This document shows, piece by piece, positions 27,216 to 36,136 of a stretch of DNA of 64,000 nucleotides (position 1 is the first letter of the stretch; every line of letters starts with the position of its first letter). Origin of the DNA: Puniceicoccus vermicola (GTDB taxonomy: Bacteria > Verrucomicrobiota > Verrucomicrobiia > Opitutales > Puniceicoccaceae). A program made the translations under genes and the position numbers. The stretch covers positions 23,295 to 87,294 of the forward strand of contig NZ_JACHVA010000134.1 of the NCBI RefSeq assembly GCF_014230055.1. The letters are read 5' to 3'. Below the pieces are notes generated by a model that saw nothing but the letters and a program-made list of their open reading frames with translations, made no database searches and had not been told where the DNA came from.

Positions 27216-27462
27216 CGCGGGCTAAAGCACCGCGCTCCCAAAGAGAACACCGAGGAGCGCGGTGCTTTCGCCCGCGAATTCTTCGTTAGTCTTTCGTTTT
27301 GAATTGGCTTTGCTTTCGAGGAAATCCGGCGATTGTGCCTTTCGCGACGGATTAGAGCGGATCGCAATGAACAGTGGGCGAGTAGGTCGGACCTTGCTCA
27401 TGGGATGGAAGTCGGCCTAACGCTCTCCTAACAGCTGGTCGCGGGCGAAAGCACTGCGCTCC
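27216..27462. repeat. Hairpin-forming intergenic repeat (23-bp arms) and a third arm copy
   Basis: The arm at 27216-27238 and the one at 27254-27276 are inverted copies matching at 22 of 23 positions around a 15-bp loop (core GCACCGCGCTCC). A third copy with one further change lies at 27440-27462. The 413-bp gap between the phospholipase gene and rsmA (27091-27503) otherwise contains nothing I recognise. Genes converge here. Confidence 0.75.
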
Positions 27463-27503
27463 TTTCCGTCGGCCGTGCGACCACAGAGGGCAATTGGGTT
27501 AGC

Positions 27504-28325
27504 CTATCCCTCCAGTAGTTTCCACCAGAGTTTCGGTGGTATCTCTTCGGCGCGGGCGGTGGGGGCTAGGTTGTTTTGGGTCAATGCTTCGGTCCAGCGC
27601 TCAGCTTCCTCTGCCTCGAGCCATTGCTTCATTCCCTGGCGGATCATTTTGCGGCGTTGACCGAAGAACTGGCGGAGGAGAGTAACGGCTGCGCCAGAAA
27701 GCAGCCGCGGGCATTCCTGTCGAACCCAAGTCCCGAATCGGGATTCGATGGTCGGCTGGGGATGGAAGGCGGAGCGGGGAACGTTGAAGCTCGTTTGAAA
27801 CTCGTAGGCGAGGGTCATCCGGATCGCGGTGGGGCCGTAGGTCTTTTCGCCGGGGCGGGCCATGGTGCGATCCATGCCTTCTTTCTGTAGAATGAGGGCT
27901 ACGAAATCCGGGAGACTTCGTTCCGGCTTGAGAAGACTGTCCAGCCAGGGAGAGGTGATGGCGAAGGGGAGATTGGAGAGCAGGGCAAAAGAGGAATTGG
28001 TTTCCGGAAAATCTCCGAGGGGTTGGGAGACTGCGTCGGCCTCGAGGAGATGGAAGGGACGGTCGGAGAATTTTTCAGAAAGGTAGCGGCAGAGGCGGGC
28101 GTCGACTTCCACGGCCCAGACTTCGTGCCCTCGGTCAAGAGTTGCCTCGGTCAGGGCACCGATGCCCGGCCCAACTTCGACGACTGGGAGTTCTGAAGGG
28201 AGGGATTCGACGGCTTTGCGGATCCAGTTTCCGTCGCAGAGAAAATTTTGTCCGAGGCGTTTTTCCGGGCGGATCTCGAGCTCATCCAGGATCGCCCGAA
28301 CTCGGCTGGGGGAGTCGGCACTCAT
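27504..28325 (-). CDS. rsmA: 16S rRNA dimethyladenosine transferase
   Basis: RsmA/KsgA dimethylates two adenines near the 3' end of 16S rRNA. The 273 residues show RLGQNFLCDGNWIRKAVE, the SAM-binding VVEVGPGIGALTEATLDRG, and the catalytic motif SNLPFAITSPW. The last is a Phe variant of the common NLPY, which occurs in this family. The C-terminal domain ends at the usual length. It is preceded (on the plus-coordinate side) by a repeat array. Confidence 0.92.
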   Translation of the reverse strand: MSADSPSRVRAILDELEIRPEKRLGQNFLCDGNWIRKAVESLPSELPVVEVGPGIGALTEATLDRGHEVWAVEVDARLCRYLSEKFSDRPFHLLEADAVSQPLGDFPETNSSFALLSNLPFAITSPWLDSLLKPERSLPDFVALILQKEGMDRTMARPGEKTYGPTAIRMTLAYEFQTSFNVPRSAFHPQPTIESRFGTWVRQECPRLLSGAAVTLLRQFFGQRRKMIRQGMKQWLEAEEAERWTEALTQNNLAPTARAEEIPPKLWWKLLEG

Positions 28326-28402
28326 CGCTGGGAGAGGATGCGACTTGTCCTCGTGAAGAGGGTCTCGAGTGGAGCGCGGAATTCATTCGGGAACCGCGGA
28401 TT

Positions 28403-28690
28403 GTGGGTGGGTTGCTTTAGCGCCCACCAGCGAATGAGGGAAGCGTGGCCGCTTTGCGGAAGGCTTTCCGAGAACAACGGTTTTCCGTTGCGGTGTGTGC
28501 GTGGGCAAGGCTGAAGCCGTGCCCCACTGTGGGTGGGTTGCTTTAGCGCCCACCAGCGAATGAGGGAAGCGGTGCCGCTTTGCGGAAGGCTTTCCGAGAA
28601 CAACAGTTGTCCGTTGCGGAGTGTGCGTGGGCAAGGCTGAAGCCATGCCCCACTGTGGGTGGGTTGCTTCAGCGCCCGGCTCCCGCACTT
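28403..28690. repeat. Tandem array A1, 126-bp period
   Basis: The phrase GTGGGTGGGTTGCTT starts at 28403, 28529 and 28655, an exact 126-bp period, giving two full units and a partial third. Each unit has the nested-palindrome core (GGCTGAAGC ... CCCAC-GTGGG ... GCTT.AGCGCCC) and a spacer with its own hairpins, such as CAACGGTTTTCCGTTG. The core recurs at two other arrays with different spacers. The gap 28326-28776 holds this array and no supported gene. Confidence 0.9.
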
Positions 28691-28776
28691 CAGCCCGCCG
28701 CAGAGTGAGCGAATCTTGGGATAGCGAAGTAGCGACATCCGACTCTCAACGTTCAACCGCGTCACGGCCCACCGAT

Positions 28777-29568
28777 TCACGCCTCTTTAAATTCACGAAT
28801 GAGGGCAGCGGGATCTTCGGCGCGGACCAAGCCTTCGCCGACGAGGATGGCATCGGCCCCAGCTTCGCGGGCGCGGCCGGCGTCTTCTCCGGTGAAGATG
28901 CCGGACTCGCTGACGGTGACAATGTCGTCGGGGATTTGCGGGATGAGCGCTTCGGAGAGGGCCAGATCGGTGACGAAGCGGGAGAGGTCGCGGTTGTTGA
29001 CGCCGACAATGCGGGGATCCAGAGATAGGGCCGTTTCCAGCTCTTCTTCAGAATGGATCTCGTAAAGGCTGTCCAGCCCGGCGAGGTCTGCGGCTTCCCG
29101 AAGACGTTTCAGCTCATCGATCGAAAGGGCGCGGACGATGAGGAGGATGGCGGAGGCGCCAGCTTCCGCGGCTTCCAGAACCTGGATCGGATCGACCATG
29201 AAGTCTTTGCGGAGGCAGGGAGTTGGGCGGCCCCGGTCGCGGAGAAAATCGGTGACATCCCAGAGGTCGCGAAGGCTTCCGCCAAAATATTTCTCATCGG
29301 TGAGGATGGAGAGGCCGTCGGCTTCGCCATTAATGTAGTGCCGGGCCTGTTCCACCGCATCGAGTCCGGCCGAAATGTCCCCGGCGGAGGGAGAGCGGCG
29401 TTTGATTTCAGCAATGACGGCGATCTCTTCACTGTCGCGGAGAGCACGGCTAAGCCGTCCGGTGTCACCTGCGGCAAAACGGGACAATTCTTCCTCGCGC
29501 ACCGGACGAACCCGGTCGCGAATCTCGATGCGCTTGTGCGCCATAATCTCTGTAAGCTTATCGGACAT
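28777..29568 (-). CDS. trpC: Indole-3-glycerol phosphate synthase
   Basis: This 263-residue TIM-barrel enzyme catalyses ring closure in tryptophan synthesis. Signature segments are EIKRRSPSAGDI, ILTDEKYFGGSLRDL, CLRKDFMVDP, VGVNNRDLSRF and SESGIFTGEDA, covering the catalytic Lys and Glu residues of the family. It stands alone, without other trp genes nearby. About 208 bp lie between it and the acetylesterase gene (29569-29777), where I see no feature. Confidence 0.93.
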   Translation of the reverse strand: MSDKLTEIMAHKRIEIRDRVRPVREEELSRFAAGDTGRLSRALRDSEEIAVIAEIKRRSPSAGDISAGLDAVEQARHYINGEADGLSILTDEKYFGGSLRDLWDVTDFLRDRGRPTPCLRKDFMVDPIQVLEAAEAGASAILLIVRALSIDELKRLREAADLAGLDSLYEIHSEEELETALSLDPRIVGVNNRDLSRFVTDLALSEALIPQIPDDIVTVSESGIFTGEDAGRAREAGADAILVGEGLVRAEDPAALIREFKEA

Positions 29569-29777
29569 GCTGAATCTCCGTTTTTAGAGGAGGCGAGAGG
29601 ATCAGGGCGAGCGTAATTGAAGCCCGGTGGTCTGGGCAGGGGATTTCAATCGGGCGGGGGACGACTCATTGTCCAACCGAGTGACGTGAAACAGAGACTT
29701 CTTCGCGCTGATCGGAAGGCTAGCCCTCTTGCCGCCCCTGCCAAAACAGAGGGAGAATCCCTTACCGATGGAACGTT

Positions 29778-31751
29778 CTACCGATCGGTGCGGAAGGGGC
29801 TGAGGGGGAGGCCTTCGCTGTTGGTGACGTTCGCCCGGGGGTTGTTGGCCCAGGCGTAGCGGGCAGCTTGTGGGGCGGTGACTTCCGGATGGGAGAGCTC
29901 AATTGTGTCCGGGGAGACGATTTTGGCGTCGGCCCAGTACCAAGTGTCATCTTCGCCCTGGATGGCGAAACCGTCCAGTTTGCTATCCTTGGGGACTTCG
30001 AGTCCTTCATACACCGGAGAGAAATGGAGACGGATGGTTGCGCCTTCGGTCTCCCAGGACTGCAGGTAGGGGCTGGAGAAGGGAATGTCCTCGCCGTAGA
30101 CTGTTTTGCGGGCTTGGAGGGCGAGGCGGTGTCCTGGCGTGACCTTGTCGCGTGGATGGATGTCGTCGGCCTCTCCGGCGTCGAGGATGATCGCCTCGCC
30201 GACATTGGGGAGGAGGAGGGCGGCTTGCTGGGCTTCGCGAATGAGGGCCCATCCGCCTTCCGAGGGAATGTTCTGCGGGTCTTTGAATGAAGCGAGCTGG
30301 ACGTAGAAGAAGGGGAAATCGCCCACCTTCCAAAGCTCGCGCCAGGACTCGATCATCGCGGGGAAGATCGTCGCATACTCCTCGGGGTGGCCGGCGTTGG
30401 ACTCGCCCTGATACCAGATGGCTCCCCGGATGGGGTAGGGCAGGAGTGGGTGAATCATTCCGTTGAAAAGGACTCCGGGCTGGTTCGGGTGATTGGTCAG
30501 TGTCCCAATGATGCTGCTCTGGCTCAGGTCGGGCGATTGGGTTTCGAAAAAGTACTTCCAAGTCCCGGTGAGGGAGATGGCTTTTTCCTTGTCGTTGGGT
30601 TCGACTGGCTTGAGGAAGAGGTCGGATTCTTTGCCGGTGAAGCCCCCAATGCCATATCGGTCGAAGACGCGGATGGAGATCAGAATTGGTTGTCCCTCGG
30701 ACTTGGCAATCACTTTGGCGGGAATGGTGTAGCGGCGCTCAATCAGCCACGGATCTTCGTCCTTGGGACCGGTTTCACCGATTTGGACTCCATTGACCCA
30801 GACTACGTCGTAGTCATCAATTTTACCGAGCGAGAGGATGAGGTCTTTCCCCTTCCAGTTGGGGGGGATTTTGACTTCCCGGCGAAACCAAAAAGCTCCA
30901 TCGACGGCATGACCTTCGCCCTCGATGGAGCCGGGAAGGGTCATCTCGGGCCAATCTTTATCGTCGAAATGGTTCAATTGCCAGCCGAGGAGTGCGCCGC
31001 GGTTTCCTGGATCCTGAATATGTTTGACCGTTTCGTACTGGGCAAGGATCGCGTCTCTTTCTTCCGGGGTGAACTCGGAGGTCGTCGCCGGCGCCTGGAG
31101 CTTCGGGTTGATCTTTTTCAGCACCGGAAAGGGGGTCCAGGCTTCGACATAGGTGCCTCCCCATGCGGACTGAAGGATGCCGACAGGGACCTTCTGGGTT
31201 TCATGGATTTCTTTGGCGAAGAACCACGCTACGGCCGAGAAGCCAGCTACGGTGTTCGGGCTGGCGACCCTCCAAGTGGAGGAAATGTCGTCCTTGGGCG
31301 TATAGGCGATTGTTTTGGGGGCTTTGAAGCTGCGGATTTTGGGAAGATCGGCCTCGGCGATGTGTTTTTTGGAGTCTTGTGCGCGGTCGAGCTTCCAAGC
31401 CATGTTGCTCTGTCCGGAGGCCACCCAGACTTCCCCCGAAAGAATGTCCTTGAGGGTGATCGATTCGCTTTGGCTCTGAATGGTTGCCTGGTAGGGGCCA
31501 CCAGCCGGGGGAGGGGGGATCTCAAGACTCCAGGTGCCGTCTTCCTCGACGGCGGTCGATCCAGTCTTCTCACCGAAGGTTACGGAGACGGTTTCTCCGG
31601 CTTCACCCCATCCCCAGAAGTGGGTGGGTTGGTCGTGCTGGACAACCATGTGGTCGCTGAGGAGGTGCGGTAGCTTTAGCTCTCCGTAGGCGAAGGGTTG
31701 CAGGATCAGCACCAAAAGGGCTGAGACAGATTGAAGGGGAATCCTGATCAT
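29778..31751 (-). CDS. Sialate O-acetylesterase-like protein (SASA family)
   Basis: A 657-residue exported esterase with a signal peptide (SALLVLILQPFAYGE). Typical features are LPHLLSDHMVVQHDQP near the start, the nucleophile block VWVASGQSNMAWKLD, and the later GAIWYQGESNA and DIHPRDK containing the catalytic His. The architecture, SGNH core interrupted by a beta-sandwich, matches SASA enzymes widespread in polysaccharide degraders. Deacetylation of glycans outside the cytoplasm is likely; the substrate need not be sialic acid. Its start is only 2 bp from the divergent PGPGW frame. Confidence 0.88.
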   Translation of the reverse strand: MIRIPLQSVSALLVLILQPFAYGELKLPHLLSDHMVVQHDQPTHFWGWGEAGETVSVTFGEKTGSTAVEEDGTWSLEIPPPPAGGPYQATIQSQSESITLKDILSGEVWVASGQSNMAWKLDRAQDSKKHIAEADLPKIRSFKAPKTIAYTPKDDISSTWRVASPNTVAGFSAVAWFFAKEIHETQKVPVGILQSAWGGTYVEAWTPFPVLKKINPKLQAPATTSEFTPEERDAILAQYETVKHIQDPGNRGALLGWQLNHFDDKDWPEMTLPGSIEGEGHAVDGAFWFRREVKIPPNWKGKDLILSLGKIDDYDVVWVNGVQIGETGPKDEDPWLIERRYTIPAKVIAKSEGQPILISIRVFDRYGIGGFTGKESDLFLKPVEPNDKEKAISLTGTWKYFFETQSPDLSQSSIIGTLTNHPNQPGVLFNGMIHPLLPYPIRGAIWYQGESNAGHPEEYATIFPAMIESWRELWKVGDFPFFYVQLASFKDPQNIPSEGGWALIREAQQAALLLPNVGEAIILDAGEADDIHPRDKVTPGHRLALQARKTVYGEDIPFSSPYLQSWETEGATIRLHFSPVYEGLEVPKDSKLDGFAIQGEDDTWYWADAKIVSPDTIELSHPEVTAPQAARYAWANNPRANVTNSEGLPLSPFRTDR

Positions 31752-31753
31752 CG

Positions 31754-32293
31754 ATGAAAGCGGCAGACTTTACGATCCGTATCCATGATGGCAATGAGAA
31801 CCTTTTGCCCCGAAAACGGCTCGGGCCGCTTCCGAAGCTTGCGGGGAGTCAGCCGACTCTCCATCGTATCGCGGTGGATATTTCGCAAATTCTTGAGGAA
31901 AATCAGACGATTCTCACCGTCTTGGGGATCAGCAGCGTGCTGTTCTTTATCGGCTCCTTGTTGGTCATTCCTCTCGTCGTCGCCTATCTCCCTCAGGATT
32001 TCTTTGTTCGGGAGCCTCCTTCGGTCCAATGGACCAACCCTTTGAGCGTATTGCGCAAAATCCTCAAAAACGCTTTGGGGGGGATCTTTCTCTTCGCCGG
32101 ATTTCTCATGCTTTTTCTCCCGGGGCAGGGCCTTCTCTCCATCTTGCTCGGGATCAGTCTGGTGGATTTTCCGGCCAAGCGGCGCTGGCAGCTCTCTCTC
32201 GTGCGGCGGAAGGGAATCCGGAAGACGGTTGATTGGATGCGCCGGAAGGCCAACCGTCCCCCCTTGGAGATTCCTGATCCGGCTCACCCTTGA
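31754..32293 (+). CDS. PGPGW-family membrane protein
   Basis: Two transmembrane segments (GISSVLFFIGSLLVIPLVVA and ALGGIFLFAGFLMLFLPGQG) enclose the family motif PGQGLLSILLGISLVDFPAK. The 179-residue form starts at ATG 31754, two bases from the divergent gene's start, leaving no room for a leader. A GTG at 31874, giving about 139 residues, is a plausible alternative start. The stop overlaps the aroK upstream region, and the next gene follows at once. Function unknown. Confidence 0.75.
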   Translation: MKAADFTIRIHDGNENLLPRKRLGPLPKLAGSQPTLHRIAVDISQILEENQTILTVLGISSVLFFIGSLLVIPLVVAYLPQDFFVREPPSVQWTNPLSVLRKILKNALGGIFLFAGFLMLFLPGQGLLSILLGISLVDFPAKRRWQLSLVRRKGIRKTVDWMRRKANRPPLEIPDPAHP

Positions 32294-32316
32294 CTCACGA
32301 TGGCACGCGGAAGAAC

Positions 32317-32895
32317 GTGAATGCGTATATGGCGGATAATACGACAGATCCTGCGGTTCGGCCGAATCTTTACCTCACCGGTTTTATGGGAACGGGGAAG
32401 AGTTCGATTGGCCGCGAGCTCTCCCGTACCTTGAAATACCGCTTTATCGACTCGGATCGCTGGATTGAGAAAGATGTAGGGATGAAAATTCCGCAGATCT
32501 TTGCCGAGAAAGGAGAGGCGTGGTTTCGAGAGTGCGAGAAACGCTTCATTCAGGAGGGTCATCCCGCGGAGGGCTGTGTGGTCGCTTGCGGGGGAGGTTT
32601 GGTTGTTCCCGAGGGGATGATCGAGCTGGTGGAGAGCCGTGGAGTTCTTGTCGCTCTCTTTGCCTCCGTGAAGACGGTTTTGGACCGCACCTCTCGGAAT
32701 AAGAATCGACCCCTTCTTGCGGTTGAGGATCCGGAGGCCCGAATCCGGGAGTTGATGGCGAAGCGCGATCCGATCTACCGCAAGGTGGATTTGGCAGTTT
32801 CGACCGACGGTCGCTCCTTCGCGGACGTGCGGGATGCGGTCTTGCGGATTTATCGGGCGCATTGTTCCGGGACGCCGGTATCCAAAGAACACTGA
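32317..32895 (+). CDS. aroK: Shikimate kinase
   Basis: Phosphorylates shikimate in the chorismate pathway. Visible are the P-loop TGFMGTGKSSIG, the substrate-binding DSDRWIEKDVG and GEAWFRECEKRF, the Walker B-like ACGGGLV, and the lid RNKNRPLL. The length (~190 residues) is normal. The start is uncertain: GTG 32317 follows GGAAG at a suitable distance, while ATG 32329 is also possible. It ends 16 bp before the response regulator start. Confidence 0.9.
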   Translation: MNAYMADNTTDPAVRPNLYLTGFMGTGKSSIGRELSRTLKYRFIDSDRWIEKDVGMKIPQIFAEKGEAWFRECEKRFIQEGHPAEGCVVACGGGLVVPEGMIELVESRGVLVALFASVKTVLDRTSRNKNRPLLAVEDPEARIRELMAKRDPIYRKVDLAVSTDGRSFADVRDAVLRIYRAHCSGTPVSKEH

Positions 32896-32911
32896 TTCGA
32901 GAAGTTTATCT

Positions 32912-33619
32912 GTGGTGAAGGGCAAGGTATTAGTTATTGAGGACGAGCCCTCCATTCGCGAGTCGGTCGGCTATGCTTTGCGGACCGAGGGCATCGATTC
33001 CGTGTCGGTCTCCACGGTGGGAGAAGCTCGTCGTGCGATGTCAGATACGCAGGTTTCGCTTGTGGTCCTGGACGTGGGGCTGCCGGATGGGAACGGGTTT
33101 GATTTCTGCCGCGAGCTCAGGACCCATTTTGCGGGGCCGGTCTTGTTTCTGACCGCTCGCTCCTCTGAGGTCGACCGGGTCGTGGGCCTTGAAATCGGCG
33201 GAGGTGACTATGTGACGAAGCCTTTCAGTCCCCGTGAGTTAACGGCGCGGATTCGAAATCTGCTGCGGATGGCAGGGGCGAGGGAGGAGGAAGCTTCGGC
33301 TTCGGTTGAATTCGTCGGGCTCCGCGTGGATCGCGAAAGAGCCTGTGTTTTTCTCAATGGAGAGCCTGTGACCGTGTCGGCCAGCGAGTTCCGCCTTTTG
33401 GCGACGATGGAATCCCGGCCAGGGCGTGTTTACTCGCGGGATCTTCTGTTGGAGGCGGCTTGGGAAGATCCTGGGGCCAGTCTCGACCGGACGATCGATT
33501 CGCACGTTAAAAATCTGAGAGCGAAATTTCGGCAGATCGCTCCTGAGACCGAGGTCATTCGGACGCATCGGGGCTTGGGATATTCCCTGAATCCGAACCT
33601 GACGGAGGTAGGCGCGTGA
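32912..33619 (+). CDS. OmpR-type response regulator, CreB-like
   Basis: A ~235-residue regulator starting at one of two consecutive GTG codons (32912/32915). Receiver residues are VLVIEDEPS, the phospho-acceptor Asp in LVVLDVGLPDGNG, FLTARS and the Lys of DYVTKPF. The winged-helix output domain ends in THRGLGYSLNP. Its stop overlaps the kinase start, so the two are translationally coupled. CreB-like assignment rests mainly on the partner kinase. Confidence 0.9.
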   Translation: MVKGKVLVIEDEPSIRESVGYALRTEGIDSVSVSTVGEARRAMSDTQVSLVVLDVGLPDGNGFDFCRELRTHFAGPVLFLTARSSEVDRVVGLEIGGGDYVTKPFSPRELTARIRNLLRMAGAREEEASASVEFVGLRVDRERACVFLNGEPVTVSASEFRLLATMESRPGRVYSRDLLLEAAWEDPGASLDRTIDSHVKNLRAKFRQIAPETEVIRTHRGLGYSLNPNLTEVGA

Positions 33620-35052
33620 AGATTCGCACTTTGTTCATCCTGACCTTCTCGTTGATCGGGGTCTTGGTTGTCGGTTTCTTCTATCGTTGGACGACGGATG
33701 AGATTCGGCCCTCCTACCTGAAGGTGGTGGAGGAGAATTTGGTGGATACCTCGCGGTTGTTGGCGGCGATGATCCAGAATGAGATGAAGCAGGAAGAATG
33801 GAATTACAACCAGCTTCACAATTCGGCAAACGACCTTCGCGAAGGTCGTTTCTACGCGAGGATTTACGATTCGGAAAAGTTCTCCTCGGACCTGCGATTT
33901 TATGTGACGGATGCTGCGGGGGTCGTTCGCTTCCACTCTCATCGGCCCGAGGAGGAAGGGCAGGACTATTCCGGCTGGATCGATGTGGCCCGGACCCTCA
34001 AGGGTGAATATGGCGCGCGCTCGACTCGCTTGGATCCTGCCGACCCCTCGAGCTCTCTCCTACACGTTGCGGCTCCGATTAAGGCGGGCGAAGAATTGGT
34101 GGCGGTGGTCACGGTTGTGAAGCCGATTGATTGGCCCTTCCGTTTCATGGAGGAGAGTCGTCGGCATATTTTGCTCGGTGCCGTAGTCTTGGCCGTGTGC
34201 GCCCTAGCGATGGTCATCGGTTTGTCGTACTGGCTCTCCCGTCCTCTGGAGCGTTTGACCGCGCACGCCCAACGGATCCGCAAAGGGGAGCGCTCTCCCG
34301 TGCCGCCGCCGGGCGGGTCGACCGAGATTCGTCGTTTGCATGCGGCTTTTGAGGAGATGCGAAAAGGCCTGGAGGGGAAAAAGTATGTCGAGACCTACGT
34401 CGCCAACTTGACCCATGAGATCAAGAGTCCGTTGTCGGGCTTATGCTCTGCAGCTGAGATTCTGGCGGAGGATCCTCCGGAGAAGGATCGCAAGCGGTTC
34501 ATCGGACATATCCAGTCGGAGACTGCCCGCATTCAGCGTGTGGTCGACCAGATGTTGGTCCTGAGCGAACTCGAGGGAATGGACTCTCTCGGCCTTCTTG
34601 CCGATGTGGATTTGGTTCCTTTGTGGCGAGAGATCCTCTCGGAATATCAGGCCTATGCGGGGAGTCGGGGAGTTCGGATTGAGCTGGACGGCGAAAAGAA
34701 GCTGGTAGTGAGAGGAGACCGCGGTCTCCTGCGAACGGCAATGGGAAGTGTTTTGCAGAATGCCATCGAGTTTTCGCCGAACGGTGGGACGGTCACGGTT
34801 CGTTTCGAAGCCGGGCAAGACGGGTTAACCGTGGTGGTAATGGATGAAGGTCCGGGCGTTCCGGATTATGCCCGCGAACGCGTCTTTGAACGACTTTTCT
34901 CATTGCCGCGTCCAGAGGGCGGGCGCAAAAGCTCCGGTCTGGGACTCTCTCTGGCCCGCGAGATTGCCGAACTGCATGGGGCCAGGATCGTTCTGGAGTG
35001 TCCGGAGAGCGGCGGGACTCGGGTCGAGTGGACCTTCGAGGTTGGGCGCTGA
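33616..35052 (+). CDS. Membrane sensor histidine kinase, CreC-like
   Basis: A 478-residue kinase with an N-terminal transmembrane helix, a ~150-residue sensor domain outside the membrane, and a second helix (LLGAVVLAVCALAMVIGLSY). A HAMP-like linker is followed by the phospho-acceptor block YVETYVANLTHEIKSPLSG, characteristic of CreC-type kinases. The ATPase domain has QNAIEFSPNGG, DEGPGVPD and KSSGLGLSLAREI. It is coupled to the upstream regulator. In enterobacteria creD follows; here an outer-membrane barrel gene follows instead. Confidence 0.88.
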   Translation: MKIRTLFILTFSLIGVLVVGFFYRWTTDEIRPSYLKVVEENLVDTSRLLAAMIQNEMKQEEWNYNQLHNSANDLREGRFYARIYDSEKFSSDLRFYVTDAAGVVRFHSHRPEEEGQDYSGWIDVARTLKGEYGARSTRLDPADPSSSLLHVAAPIKAGEELVAVVTVVKPIDWPFRFMEESRRHILLGAVVLAVCALAMVIGLSYWLSRPLERLTAHAQRIRKGERSPVPPPGGSTEIRRLHAAFEEMRKGLEGKKYVETYVANLTHEIKSPLSGLCSAAEILAEDPPEKDRKRFIGHIQSETARIQRVVDQMLVLSELEGMDSLGLLADVDLVPLWREILSEYQAYAGSRGVRIELDGEKKLVVRGDRGLLRTAMGSVLQNAIEFSPNGGTVTVRFEAGQDGLTVVVMDEGPGVPDYARERVFERLFSLPRPEGGRKSSGLGLSLAREIAELHGARIVLECPESGGTRVEWTFEVGR

Positions 35053-35124
35053 GAGCCCTCGCGCGCGGTGAGCAGAATGTCCTCGTAACCAGATAGGATC
35101 GTTTGTAAGAACAAAGTTTCTTAA

Positions 35125-35778
35125 ATGACTATGAAAAACACGCTCTCTTACTCCCTTCTCGCTGCACTCTCTTTGAGTCCCCTCGCCGCCCAGGTGGATA
35201 TGGAACTGGATCCGATGGAGGACGAAATGATGGAACCCGAAACGATCTGGCGGAACACCTACGTCAGCGCGGTTGGAATGTGGGTCGATAATAACACCGA
35301 CGGTACTCTGGGTGGAGGAGTTCGCGTCGGATGGAAATTTCAAGGACCTGAGCCTTATTATATCTCCACTGATGTGGAATTCGAAGCCACTTACTGGCAA
35401 ATCGACAACGGTGTGAAATATGGTTTCGAGAACGGAACGGCGAAGACCAAGAACCTGCCAATGATGGTCAATATGCGGGTGAACATACCTCTCTCGAACA
35501 CCGGATTGTTCCTCTATGGGGGCGGTGGAGCCGGTATCTCCTACATCGACATTAAGGGAACCAGCCCGCTGGGGCAGTCGGTGGATGATTCCGGCGCGGT
35601 CTTCACTTATGCCTTCTTTGCTGGAATCGGGGTTGATCTCACCGAGCGGGCTAACCTGCGGGCCGGATACCGTTCTCTCTGGTTGAGCGACGACACTTTC
35701 AATGACGGAAGCGTGGACGTGAAGATGGACACCGAACGGAACGATATCTTCGAACTTTCCGTTCGCATCGAGTTCTAA
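35125..35778 (+). CDS. Outer-membrane beta-barrel protein
   Basis: A 217-residue protein with a signal peptide ([15 protein letters not shown]). The mature part alternates short beta strands, for example [34 protein letters not shown] and [14 protein letters not shown]. It ends in a C-terminal Phe (LSVRIEF), the usual barrel-assembly signal. ATG 35131 is an alternative start two codons in. A small barrel of ~8-10 strands is likely. It may be a target of the upstream CreBC-like pair. Confidence 0.8.
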   Translation: MTMKNTLSYSLLAALSLSPLAAQVDMELDPMEDEMMEPETIWRNTYVSAVGMWVDNNTDGTLGGGVRVGWKFQGPEPYYISTDVEFEATYWQIDNGVKYGFENGTAKTKNLPMMVNMRVNIPLSNTGLFLYGGGGAGISYIDIKGTSPLGQSVDDSGAVFTYAFFAGIGVDLTERANLRAGYRSLWLSDDTFNDGSVDVKMDTERNDIFELSVRIEF

Positions 35779-35800
35779 TTTCTTCGCCGGATCGGGCGCG

Positions 35801-36070
35801 ATGGCTTTTCTTCTCCGCTGCCTGATTGGATTCTATCGAGTGGTTCTCACTCCGGTTCGAGCAATGTTTGGGATGCATGCGACCTGTCGCTACGTGCCCA
35901 CCTGCTCGGAGTATGCCGATGAAGCCGTGCGGGTTCACGGTGCCTGGAAGGGAGGCTGGCTGGCAATCTGTAGGATATGCCGATGCCACCCTTGGGGAGG
36001 GCATGGATGGGACCCCGTCCCAGAGGCTGATCTTGGGGAAAAGAAGGCCGATGAAGAAAAAGCAAAATGA
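35801..36070 (+). CDS. yidD: Membrane protein insertion efficiency factor YidD
   Basis: An 89-residue protein with the YidD signature: [35 protein letters not shown], then [18 protein letters not shown]. YidD helps insertion of inner-membrane proteins beside YidC. The usual neighbours (rpmH, rnpA, yidC) are not here, so it is dislocated from that cluster. It starts 22 bp after the barrel gene. Confidence 0.92.
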   Translation: MAFLLRCLIGFYRVVLTPVRAMFGMHATCRYVPTCSEYADEAVRVHGAWKGGWLAICRICRCHPWGGHGWDPVPEADLGEKKADEEKAK

Positions 36071-36136
36071 ATATCAGAATACAATTGACGTAAGAAATAC
36101 TAATGATAACCATAGTTTCAACATTAGAGGGCTTAA

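Noticed and set aside
27074..27367. 97-residue minus-strand frame after the phospholipase gene
   Set aside because: It spans the intergenic hairpin repeat and shows no family features.
28322..28780. Repeated-peptide frame across array A1
   Set aside because: Open frame generated by the 126-bp repeat (divisible by three), antisense to nothing and without start signals.
36085..36113. Promoter for pckG with TTGACG as -35
   Set aside because: The -35 is good, but no acceptable -10 lies at 16-18 bp, so it is not listed as a feature.
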